Shown here in pieces: positions 1 to 5,070 of a stretch of 5,070 nt of DNA. Numbering within the stretch: the stretch's first letter is position 1; each line of letters opens with the position of its first letter. Below the pieces are notes generated by a model that saw only the letters and a list, made by a program, of their open reading frames with translations, made no database searches and was not told where the DNA came from. The position numbers were made by a program, and so were the translations under genes. The stretch is from Vulcanimicrobiota bacterium (GTDB lineage: Bacteria; Vulcanimicrobiota; Vulcanimicrobiia; Vulcanimicrobiales; Vulcanimicrobiaceae), in contig JAFAMS010000272.1 in assembly GCA_019233165.1 (NCBI GenBank), forward strand, positions 1 through 5,070, read 5' to 3'.

Positions 1-728
1 CCGTCGAGCTCCTGGCGTTCGACGATCCATTCCACGACGCGACGCCGCGCTTCGTCGCGTCGCGGCTGCACGCTCAGCGCGTCGTAGTGCTTGAGAGCCC
101 GGTCGAGATACCACATCCAGCCCGTCCCCGGGACGTGCGTCGCGCGATCTTCGGTCCCGGGGACGAAGAGCTCGCGCACGTCGATGCCGAGCGGACGGAT
201 CGGGCGCCGCGAGACGACGATCGTGAGCGGCGCGATCGTCCCTCGAGCCCAGCACGAGAAATCGTAGAGATTGAACGGAACGTGCGGCGGAAAGAAGACG
301 ATCTCCGGCGGGAGCGACGGGATTCCGCTCCACGGGTAGACGCCGAAGAGCGCGAGCCAGATCTTCGTGAAGACGCGCGCTTCGACCAGACCCCCCAAAC
401 GATGGATCGTTGCGAGCGCGGCGCGCATCTCGTCGCGCGCCGGATCGATCCCGAGCAGTTTGAGTGCGACGTACGCCTCGATCGTCGTGCTCAAATCGGC
501 CGGACCGTCGTAATACAGCGCCCACGAACCGTCGGCACGCTGCTCCTGCAAGAGATGGTGCGAGGCGCGCTCGCGAATTGGTTCGAGCGAGATCCCGAGG
601 AAGCGGAGGAGCATGACGTGCTCGGCCGTCATCGTAACGTTCGTCTCGAGCTCGCCGGTCCACCAACCCTCGCGCGCCTGTCGCTCGAGGAGCCAGCGGA
701 CGGCCCGCTCGAGCGCGTCAGCCGGCAT
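1..728 (-). CDS. shc: Squalene-hopene cyclase, N-terminal part (runs off left edge)
   Basis: Squalene-hopene cyclase (HpnF) converts squalene to hopene/hopanol at the inner membrane and makes the hopanoid skeleton. About 242 residues are present out of the usual 630-680. Seen: an N-terminal EGWWTGELE segment (residues 20-28) followed by TAEHVMLLRFLG, as is typical of prokaryotic cyclases; a QW-type repeat LLQEQRADGSW (59-69) followed by DLSTTIEAYVALKLLG; and the family signature NLYDFSCWAR (153-162) followed by a hydrophobic stretch. The catalytic DxDD motif lies in the missing C-terminal part, so activity cannot be judged. The ATG at 728 is chosen because it places the conserved N-terminus correctly and has GAGG eight bases upstream; it overlaps the end of hpnE by 11 bases. 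It is the last visible gene of the hpnC-hpnD-hpnE-shc unit and performs the step after squalene formation. The N-terminus is short, as the pre-QW leader of many homologues is longer. Identification is firm. Confidence 0.96.
   Translation of the reverse strand, partial: MPADALERAVRWLLERQAREGWWTGELETNVTMTAEHVMLLRFLGISLEPIRERASHHLLQEQRADGSWALYYDGPADLSTTIEAYVALKLLGIDPARDEMRAALATIHRLGGLVEARVFTKIWLALFGVYPWSGIPSLPPEIVFFPPHVPFNLYDFSCWARGTIAPLTIVVSRRPIRPLGIDVRELFVPGTEDRATHVPGTGWMWYLDRALKHYDALSVQPRRDEARRRVVEWIVERQELD
123..165. repeat. Inverted repeat, 12-bp arms, inside shc
   Basis: CGTCCCCGGGAC (123-134) is the exact reverse complement of GTCCCGGGGACG (154-165), with a 19-base loop. On the shc strand the two arms encode a repeated Val-Pro-Gly-Thr about ten residues apart (around residues 189-202). 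The repeat is therefore probably a by-product of the repeated peptide in a GC-rich codon context rather than a regulatory hairpin, although the transcript could fold here. Confidence 0.5.
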
Positions 729-2004
729 GGCGCAATCCTCGAACCTCGGCGGTTTCCTCGAGCGCCGACGCCGCCTGCAAACCGCTGCGCACCGCCGACT
801 CCATCGTGTCCGGCCAGCCCGTATCGAGCCAAGCGCCGGCGAGCGTGACGTTCGGGAATCGCGTGCGCACGCCGGGGCGCCGAATGCCGGCCTTCGGCAG
901 GAACGTCGACGACGGATTTCTAGTGACGGCGCTTTCGAGGAGCCGTGCGTTCGCGAGCGCGGGGAACGCCGCGCGAACTTCGTCCCATCCGCGCTCGGCG
1001 AGCGTCGCGGTTTGCTCCGTGAGGAGCGCGTCCGCGGCGCTCAAGCTGCAGCACAGATAGCCGGCTTCCTTCTGAAAGATCCACTGCATCGGCGAGTCGA
1101 GGAGCGCCGCGAAGTCGAAGTCGAGCGCGCCGCAATCGTGCCACAAGTGAATGTCGACGATCGCGCGCGCCTCGTAATCGTCGGCCGAGACGAAGCCGAG
1201 CCGCGCGAGCTGATGCGGAGTGAGGGCGAGGACCGCGGCATCGAAGCTCCGCCGTTCGCCGAGCGGCGAACCGACCCGGAGCGCAACGTCGTGCGCGCCC
1301 GGCTCGACGGCGGCGACCGGCGTCGAACGATGGACGGCATCGAGCGTCGCGGCTGCGGCTTCCGCGATCCGCGCGAGCGGGATCTTCGACCAGCCGAAGC
1401 GTGCCGCGCCCGGCTCGCTCAAGAATGCGGTGACGATCACGAAGGCGGCTTCGCCGGTGGGGATCCGCTCGAGCGGTGCGTTGAGCGCGGGGACGATAAA
1501 CGGTCTCCAAAACGCACGGACCGCCGCCTCGCTTTGACGGTGGCGCGCGAGCCAACGGTCGAACGGCTCGCTCGAGTCGAGCGCGGCGCGGATCCGGGGC
1601 AACGCTGCAGCGATCCGGAGCCGGTCGCCGAGCGGGAGATGCCGATAGCGCAGGAGCGAGGGTGCGAGATGGAGCGGGGCGGGGAGCGGTGCGGCACGGA
1701 GACGGCTGCGCCGCGCGCCGCGCGCGACGACGACGTCGAAGCGTTCTTGCAGGTAGAGCTCGTCGCGCAGACCGAGGCGTTCGACGAATGCGATGAACGC
1801 GGTGCAGCAGGCGAGGAAGACGTGCTGTCCGTTGTCGACCTCCCGCCGCAGGTCGCCGCTTCCGATTGCAAACGACGTCGCGCGGCCTCCGAGCAGTCGT
1901 GTGCGCTCGAAGAGCTCGACGCCCCAGCCGGCGGCCTTGAGCGCGTGCCCTGCAGAGAGTCCGGCGAGCCCGCCGCCGACGACCGCTACACGGGGCGCAG
2001 CCAC
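718..2004 (-). CDS. hpnE: Hydroxysqualene dehydroxylase (squalene-associated FAD-dependent desaturase) HpnE
   Basis: HpnE is a flavoprotein of the amine-oxidase/phytoene-desaturase fold that reduces hydroxysqualene to squalene (EC 1.17.8.1), the last step before cyclisation. The 428-residue product has the usual family length. Seen: an N-terminal Rossmann dinucleotide motif VAVVGGGLAGLSAG (6-19) with an acidic residue ending the second strand (E33) and LLGGRATSF (37-45); the family hallmark DNGQHVFL (57-64); and a C-terminal FAD-contact segment LAGAWLDTGWPDTMESAVRSG (about 388-408). The reading frame stays open far upstream into hpnD, but the Rossmann fold begins just after GTG at 2004, so that codon is taken as the start. 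It overlaps the end of hpnD by 19 bases and lacks a Shine-Dalgarno at normal spacing (GGAG lies about 24 bases upstream), so translational coupling to hpnD is likely. Its stop overlaps the shc start. The exact start codon is the only uncertain point. Confidence 0.94.
   Translation of the reverse strand: MAAPRVAVVGGGLAGLSAGHALKAAGWGVELFERTRLLGGRATSFAIGSGDLRREVDNGQHVFLACCTAFIAFVERLGLRDELYLQERFDVVVARGARRSRLRAAPLPAPLHLAPSLLRYRHLPLGDRLRIAAALPRIRAALDSSEPFDRWLARHRQSEAAVRAFWRPFIVPALNAPLERIPTGEAAFVIVTAFLSEPGAARFGWSKIPLARIAEAAAATLDAVHRSTPVAAVEPGAHDVALRVGSPLGERRSFDAAVLALTPHQLARLGFVSADDYEARAIVDIHLWHDCGALDFDFAALLDSPMQWIFQKEAGYLCCSLSAADALLTEQTATLAERGWDEVRAAFPALANARLLESAVTRNPSSTFLPKAGIRRPGVRTRFPNVTLAGAWLDTGWPDTMESAVRSGLQAASALEETAEVRGLRHAG
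737..740 (-). promoter_or_regulatory. Ribosome binding site of shc inside hpnE
   Basis: GAGG on the minus strand lies eight bases upstream of the shc ATG (728-726), within the last codons of hpnE. It is the clearest Shine-Dalgarno-like site in the left unit; hpnC, hpnD and hpnE show none at a normal distance. It supports ATG 728 as the start and suggests shc can recruit ribosomes as well as receive them by coupling. Confidence 0.55.
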
Positions 2005-2843
2005 GAACCGACCATCACGAGAAGCTTCTCCGAAGGCGAGAGCGACGTTCTGCCGCGCAACGGGAAATCGGGGTCGCGCTCGATCTTCTCCAAAATCCGC
2101 TCGTAGATGCCGGCCATGGTGTGAACGCATACCGCAGCGCGGCGCGGGATGTGCCGCAAGACGCCGTACCCGCTCGCAAAGAGCGCCCGGGCGCGCCGCG
2201 CTTCGAACGCGACCAGCGCGCGCCAACGGTCGCTCGCGATCCCCTCGAAGAGCTCGCTTTCGCGCAGCCCAAACCGGTCGAGATCTTCGGCTGGGATGTA
2301 AATGCGATCCATCCCGGCGTCTTCCCGTACGTCGCGCAGGATGTTTGTCAACTGCAGGGCCACCCCGAGCTCGTCGGCGCGCGTAAGCGCCGCTTCGTCT
2401 TCGTAACCGAAGATCCGGACGCACATTCTCCCGACGACCGACGCGACGAGCCGGCAGTAGCCTTCGAGCTCTTCCCACGTGCGGTACCGCTTGCGGAAAA
2501 AGTCGAGCTCGACGCCGTCGATCAGCTCCATGAGCTCGCTCTCGGGGATCCGGTACCGCACGACGGCGTACGAGAGCACGTGCATGACGGGATCGCTCCA
2601 CTCGCCGCGCATGCAGCGCCGAATCCGCTCGCGATGGAACTCGAGCCGTTCCGGGAGCTTTTGCCGATTGGGATCGTCGGCGTCGTCGTCGACCTGTCGC
2701 GCGAACCCGTAGAGCGCGTAAATCGCGATCCGCTGCTCGAACGGCAACGAGATGAACCCCCAGTAAAAGTTGCGCGCCTCGCGGCGTGCGAGCTCGGCGC
2801 AGAAGCGCTCGGAGTCGCGCAGTTTGAGATCGAGCGCTTCCAT
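1986..2843 (-). CDS. hpnD: Presqualene diphosphate synthase HpnD
   Basis: HpnD belongs to the trans-isoprenyl diphosphate head-to-head synthases (squalene/phytoene synthase family) and condenses two farnesyl diphosphates to presqualene diphosphate (EC 2.5.1.103), the first committed step here. The product has 285 residues, normal for the family. Seen: ARNFYWGFISLP (23-34), the substrate-binding start of the fold; the first aspartate-rich motif VDDDADD (51-57); YCRLVASVVGRM (129-140); and the second motif NILRDVRED (167-175), whose D171 and D175 should bind Mg2+-diphosphate, followed by RIYIP (180-184). The glycine/arginine-rich RIYIP context and the arginine in LRDVRED favour HpnD over HpnC. 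The ATG is part of TGATG, sharing one base with the hpnC stop, a typical coupled junction; no Shine-Dalgarno is visible. A larger frame reaches back into hpnC but has no homology there. A phytoene synthase is the alternative, but the HpnC and HpnE neighbours argue against it. Confidence 0.94.
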   Translation of the reverse strand: MEALDLKLRDSERFCAELARREARNFYWGFISLPFEQRIAIYALYGFARQVDDDADDPNRQKLPERLEFHRERIRRCMRGEWSDPVMHVLSYAVVRYRIPESELMELIDGVELDFFRKRYRTWEELEGYCRLVASVVGRMCVRIFGYEDEAALTRADELGVALQLTNILRDVREDAGMDRIYIPAEDLDRFGLRESELFEGIASDRWRALVAFEARRARALFASGYGVLRHIPRRAAVCVHTMAGIYERILEKIERDPDFPLRGRTSLSPSEKLLVMVGSWLRPV

Positions 2844-3664
2844 CAGAACGCGGCTCGCATGACGAGGCCGAGCTTCGTTCGCTTCGATACGGTGGGCCGT
2901 TCGAGGTCGGTACGGTAACCGATCGCCGCAATCGCATCGCAGATCGCCAGGCCGCCGAGCCGATACAGCGCGAGCTGCAAACGCAGACCGAAGGGCGCCA
3001 TCCGCTCGAGCCGGCGGCCTGATTGCAAGAGGTCGCGCGCGCGCACGACCATCGCTTGCGTCGCTCCGGCGCGTCCGAGCGCACGAATATCCGATTGGAC
3101 CAAGTACGTGCGTCCCAGCGATTCGTCGCGCGCGACGTCTTGCGCGAAGTTGGCGAGCTGTAACCCGATGCACACGTCGTCGGAAAGACGCTCGGCCTCG
3201 GGGTTGCCCATGCCGAAAATGCCGAGCACCATCCGGCCGACCGGCGCCGCCGAGTTTCGGCAATACGCGAGCAAATCGTCCCAGCTCTCGTACGACGCGA
3301 CCCGCTGGTCCTGTTCGTTCGCGGCGATCAGATCGAGGAACGGCTGCGCGCCGAGCGAGAAACGCGCAATCGTTTGCGCGACCGCGATCAACACCGGGTG
3401 CACGGGCGGATCTCCGGCGAAGAGCCGCTCGACCTCGGCGCGCCAGCGCGCAAGTCGCGCGAGGGCGTCGTCGCGGCTCCCGCTTTCATCGCCGAGGTCG
3501 TCGGTGGTGCGGCAAAAGGCGTAGACGCGCGCCAAGTCGAGCCGCACGGGCGGCGGCAAGAGCTTGGAGGCGACCGTGAAGTTCTCGTAGTGCCGCGCCG
3601 CGAGCATCCGGCAGTAGGCGTCTGCAGCCCGGAGCTCTTCGGTGGGACCGTTCGCCGGCCTCAT
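2843..3664 (-). CDS. hpnC: Hydroxysqualene synthase HpnC
   Basis: HpnC, a second member of the squalene/phytoene synthase family, converts presqualene diphosphate to hydroxysqualene (EC 4.2.3.156), between HpnD and HpnE. The product has 273 residues, close to the family norm. Seen: HYENFTVASKLLP (25-37), the HpnC-type N-terminus; the first aspartate-rich motif TTDDLGDE (53-60); the HpnC-like AYCRNSAAPVGRMVLGIFG (133-151); and the second motif NFAQDVARD (172-180), with D176 and D180 spaced as DxxxD. The NFxQDVxxD form with the YCRNSAxPVG segment separates it from HpnD, which has LRDVxED. ATG 3664 is chosen because the homologous region begins about 15 residues later and the frame upstream crosses the divergent spacer into antisense of the next gene. 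No Shine-Dalgarno precedes it. It is first in the minus-strand operon, and its TGA shares one base with the hpnD ATG. Confidence 0.94.
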   Translation of the reverse strand: MRPANGPTEELRAADAYCRMLAARHYENFTVASKLLPPPVRLDLARVYAFCRTTDDLGDESGSRDDALARLARWRAEVERLFAGDPPVHPVLIAVAQTIARFSLGAQPFLDLIAANEQDQRVASYESWDDLLAYCRNSAAPVGRMVLGIFGMGNPEAERLSDDVCIGLQLANFAQDVARDESLGRTYLVQSDIRALGRAGATQAMVVRARDLLQSGRRLERMAPFGLRLQLALYRLGGLAICDAIAAIGYRTDLERPTVSKRTKLGLVMRAAF

Positions 3665-3671
3665 CTGGGAG

Positions 3672-3677
3672 AAGATA
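3672..3677 (-). promoter_or_regulatory. Possible -10 element of the hpnC operon
   Basis: On the minus strand TATCTT (3677-3672) matches four of six positions of TATAAT and ends seven bases before the hpnC ATG. A transcript starting at the usual distance would begin at or next to the ATG, that is, leaderless or nearly so, which fits the missing Shine-Dalgarno. No good -35 hexamer is found 16-18 bases upstream, so support is weak. Confidence 0.25.
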
Positions 3678-3683
3678 CCGTTT

Positions 3684-3702
3684 GCAGGTCCGTCGGGCCT
3701 GC
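3684..3702. promoter_or_regulatory. Candidate operator: 19-bp imperfect palindrome
   Basis: GCAGGTCCGTCGGGCCTGC is a dyad with eight of nine base pairs matched around a central T; the one exception is T/G. Its centre (3693) falls within one base of the midpoint of the 59-base divergent spacer. Symmetry, size and position resemble a site for a dimeric repressor or activator controlling both units at once. No known regulator motif is recognised, and GC-rich DNA yields such dyads by chance, so this is a hypothesis. Confidence 0.35.
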
Positions 3703-3723
3703 GCGAAAGAGTAGGTGCGCGCA

Positions 3724-4575
3724 ATGAAAAACGCGCTGCTGATCGGTTCGGACGAGCACAAAGAGCTCTTTTGTCGCACCTTCGTCGAGTCGCACGAGCG
3801 GTACGAGCCGCTCGAGCTTCCGTGGCCGGTCCTCGACGACGCCGCGCTCGCGCGCCTGCGCGCGCTGCCGATCTGGGACATGGCATTGCAAGCGGAGACG
3901 AACGCGGGTGCGATGGTTACCGGATTTGCGGCGACGATCTCCGATCCGGTCGTCCGCGACGCGGTTGCCCTGCAAGGCTTTGAAGAAGAACGCCACGGCA
4001 AACTGATCGGGACGCTCGTCGATCGCTACGGGCTCGGCGCGACGCGGCGGCCGCCCGAGCTCGAGCCTACGCAGTCCCAGTTCGTCCATTTCGGATATCG
4101 AGAATGTTTGGACTCATTCTTCGGTTTCGGGATCTTCCGGATCGCGCGCGAAACCGACTTCATGCCCGATTCGCTGATCTCGCTGTTCACTCGCGTCCTT
4201 TGGGAAGAGGCGCGGCACATCGTGTTCTTCGTGAATTGGATCGCGTACGAGCGCGTTCGCCGCGGGTACGGCAACGTCTTGATGCAAGCGATCGCGACGG
4301 CGCTCGGATACGTGCGGGCGCTCTTCGATATGATCGTGAGCGGCAAGAAAATGGCCGAGGGCGCGCCGCCGTCCGCGAGCAACGGCACGGTCCTCCCCGA
4401 TCTTTCGCTGACGCGGTTGCTCGACGCGTGCCTCGCCGAGAACGAGCGGCTGATGGCACGTTTCGACGAACGCTTGCTGCGGCCGCGCGTCATGCCGCTC
4501 TTGGCGCGTGGCGTCGTCGGCGCGATGCAGACCGGCGAACAGCTCCGCAACGTGGTAGCGCCGCGCGGCGTCTGA
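3724..4575 (+). CDS. Ferritin-like putative diiron protein of the hopanoid locus
   Basis: The reaction is unknown. The 283-residue product shows the four-helix diiron pattern: E58 in WDMALQAETNAG (helix 1), E88-x2-H91 in GFEEERHGKL (helix 2), E143 in FRIARETDF (helix 3) and E162-x2-H165 in LWEEARHIVFF (helix 4). This E/ExxH/E/ExxH order is that of ferritin-like oxidases, oxygenases and rubrerythrins; the ligand assignment is inferred without a structure. There is no signal peptide. Helices 3 and 4 are rich in aromatic and hydrophobic residues (FFGFGIF, IVFFVNWIAY), which would suit a lipid substrate or membrane contact. A polar linker near 205-228 precedes a C-terminal helix. ATG 3724 follows AGGTG at six bases; an in-frame GTG at 3715 is less likely. 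Its TGA overlaps the proposed hpnK start by four bases, so it is probably co-translated with a hopanoid tailoring enzyme. A diiron hopanoid oxygenase/desaturase or an iron/oxidative-stress protein are the options. Confidence 0.85.
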   Translation: MKNALLIGSDEHKELFCRTFVESHERYEPLELPWPVLDDAALARLRALPIWDMALQAETNAGAMVTGFAATISDPVVRDAVALQGFEEERHGKLIGTLVDRYGLGATRRPPELEPTQSQFVHFGYRECLDSFFGFGIFRIARETDFMPDSLISLFTRVLWEEARHIVFFVNWIAYERVRRGYGNVLMQAIATALGYVRALFDMIVSGKKMAEGAPPSASNGTVLPDLSLTRLLDACLAENERLMARFDERLLRPRVMPLLARGVVGAMQTGEQLRNVVAPRGV

Positions 4576-5070
4576 TCGTCACCGCCGACGACTTCGGTTC
4601 GTCGCTCGCCGTCAACGAAGCGGTCGAACGCGGTCATCGCGAGGGGATCCTGACGTCGGCGAGCCTGATGGTCGCCGGCGAGGCGGCCGGCGACGCGATC
4701 GCCCGCGCCCGGGCATTGCCGTCGCTCGCGGTCGGCTTGCACGTCGTCGTCGTCAACGGAACGCCGGTCCTGCCGCCCCGCAAAGTCCCCGCGCTCGTCG
4801 ACGCGCGCGGTGCCTTTTCGGACGACCTCGTCGGCGCGGGCGTGCGCTATTTCTTCGATCCGGCCGCGCGCCGTCAGCTCGCGGCCGAGATACGCGCGCA
4901 ATTCGAAGCGTTCGCCGCGAGCGGATTGCGGCTCGATCACGCGAACGCGCACAACCATATGCACGTCCATCCGACCGTGCTCTCGACGATCATCGCGGTC
5001 GGAAAAGACTTCGGGCTCCCGGGCGTGCGGCTCCCACGCGAGCCGTATCTGCGCTCGTGGCAGAGCGCGG
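4572..5070 (+). CDS. hpnK: Hopanoid biosynthesis-associated ChbG/YdjC-family deacetylase HpnK, N-terminal part (runs off right edge)
   Basis: HpnK is a metal-dependent carbohydrate deacetylase of the ChbG/YdjC family. Its known role is to remove the acetyl group from N-acetylglucosaminyl-bacteriohopanetetrol, made by HpnI, before HpnJ forms the cyclitol ether. About 166 residues of the usual 280-290 are present. Seen, numbering from the CTG codon: IVTADDFG (2-9), with the D6-D7 pair that supplies catalytic and metal-binding aspartates; the HpnK-type VGLHVVVVNGTPVLPP (54-69), with candidate metal ligand H57; and the histidine-rich HANAHNHMHVHP (123-134), containing further ligands. The start is unusual: CTG at 4572, overlapping the upstream stop as CTGA, is the best position; the nearest upstream in-frame standard start is GTG at 4428, 48 codons away in non-homologous arginine-rich sequence, and the first in-frame ATG (4668) would remove the DDF motif. 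No Shine-Dalgarno is seen, so coupling to the ferritin-like gene is likely. Function is firm; the start is not. Confidence 0.9.
   Translation, partial: MIVTADDFGSSLAVNEAVERGHREGILTSASLMVAGEAAGDAIARARALPSLAVGLHVVVVNGTPVLPPRKVPALVDARGAFSDDLVGAGVRYFFDPAARRQLAAEIRAQFEAFAASGLRLDHANAHNHMHVHPTVLSTIIAVGKDFGLPGVRLPREPYLRSWQSA

Larger units (their letters stand above)
3665..3723. promoter_or_regulatory. Divergent intergenic promoter region
   Basis: These 59 bases are the only non-coding sequence in the window and separate the outward-reading hpnC and ferritin-like genes, so promoters for both units should lie here or just inside the opposite gene. It holds a centred dyad (3684-3702), a possible -10 element for hpnC (3677-3672, minus) and an AGGTG ribosome-binding-like site (3713-3717) ahead of the plus-strand gene. 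No convincing -35 element was found on either strand. That the region is regulatory is inferred from position. Confidence 0.6.

Noticed and set aside
2019..2030. GAGAAGCTTCTC, a perfect 12-bp palindrome near the hpnD/hpnE junction
   Set aside because: It encodes the SEKLL segment of HpnD, has no loop and no U-rich tail, so it is unlikely to be a terminator. An operator inside the operon is possible, but nothing else supports it.
613..2106. A 497-residue open frame on the plus strand, antisense to hpnE
   Set aside because: It is arginine- and glutamate-rich with no recognisable motif, and lies wholly opposite the well-supported hpnE. Long antisense frames are expected in GC-rich coding DNA.
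2121..2918. A 265-residue plus-strand open frame opposite hpnD
   Set aside because: Its composition is a reverse-strand shadow of hpnD codons, and no domain, start context or neighbour supports it.
2005..3084. Upstream in-frame extension of hpnE, which would give a 788-residue fusion protein
   Set aside because: The extension runs in a shifted frame across hpnD and into hpnC and is arginine-rich without homology; the Rossmann motif of HpnE starts just after GTG 2004.
2843..3886. Longer 347-residue version of HpnC starting inside the divergent gene
   Set aside because: The extra N-terminal residues are antisense to the ferritin-like gene, cross the spacer and do not resemble the family.
4026..4970. 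A 314-residue minus-strand open frame opposite the ferritin-like gene and hpnK
   Set aside because: It spans the junction of two real plus-strand genes and has no recognisable domain; treated as a shadow.

Overview
This window is the core of a hopanoid (bacterial triterpenoid) locus from a GC-rich bacterium (roughly two-thirds G+C, coding sequence wall to wall). It holds two divergent transcription units separated by only 59 bases. The left unit, on the minus strand, reads hpnC (3664-2843), hpnD (2843-1986), hpnE (2004-718) and the N-terminal third of squalene-hopene cyclase, shc (728 to the left edge). The right unit, on the plus strand, reads a ferritin-like, probably diiron, protein (3724-4575) and the first part of hpnK (4572 to the right edge), a ChbG/YdjC-family deacetylase.

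The left unit encodes a whole route from farnesyl diphosphate to the hopene skeleton. In the established HpnCDE pathway, HpnD joins two farnesyl diphosphates into presqualene diphosphate, HpnC converts that to hydroxysqualene, HpnE reduces it to squalene, and Shc cyclises squalene to hopene. All four genes overlap end to start (1, 19 and 11 bases), so they are very likely one translationally coupled operon. HpnK belongs to later side-chain tailoring: it is known to deacetylate the N-acetylglucosaminyl bacteriohopanetetrol intermediate on the way to cyclitol-ether hopanoids. This suggests that more tailoring genes (hpnG/H/I/J type) lie to the right, but none is visible here.

The least understood gene is the ferritin-like protein. 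It shows the classic four-helix diiron ligand pattern (E, ExxH, E, ExxH) and overlaps hpnK by four bases, so it is probably co-expressed with hopanoid tailoring, but its reaction is not known from the sequence. The 59-base divergent spacer carries a 19-bp near-perfect dyad at its midpoint, a candidate shared operator. hpnK has no ATG, GTG or TTG at its expected start and appears to begin at CTG.

Taxonomy cannot be fixed from this window. Base composition, the HpnCDE route and the gene order fit a GC-rich soil or environmental lineage such as Eremiobacterota (WPS-2) or Acidobacteriota, but this is a guess. No RNA genes, mobile elements, CRISPR arrays or clear terminators were seen, and there is no gene-free stretch longer than 59 bases.
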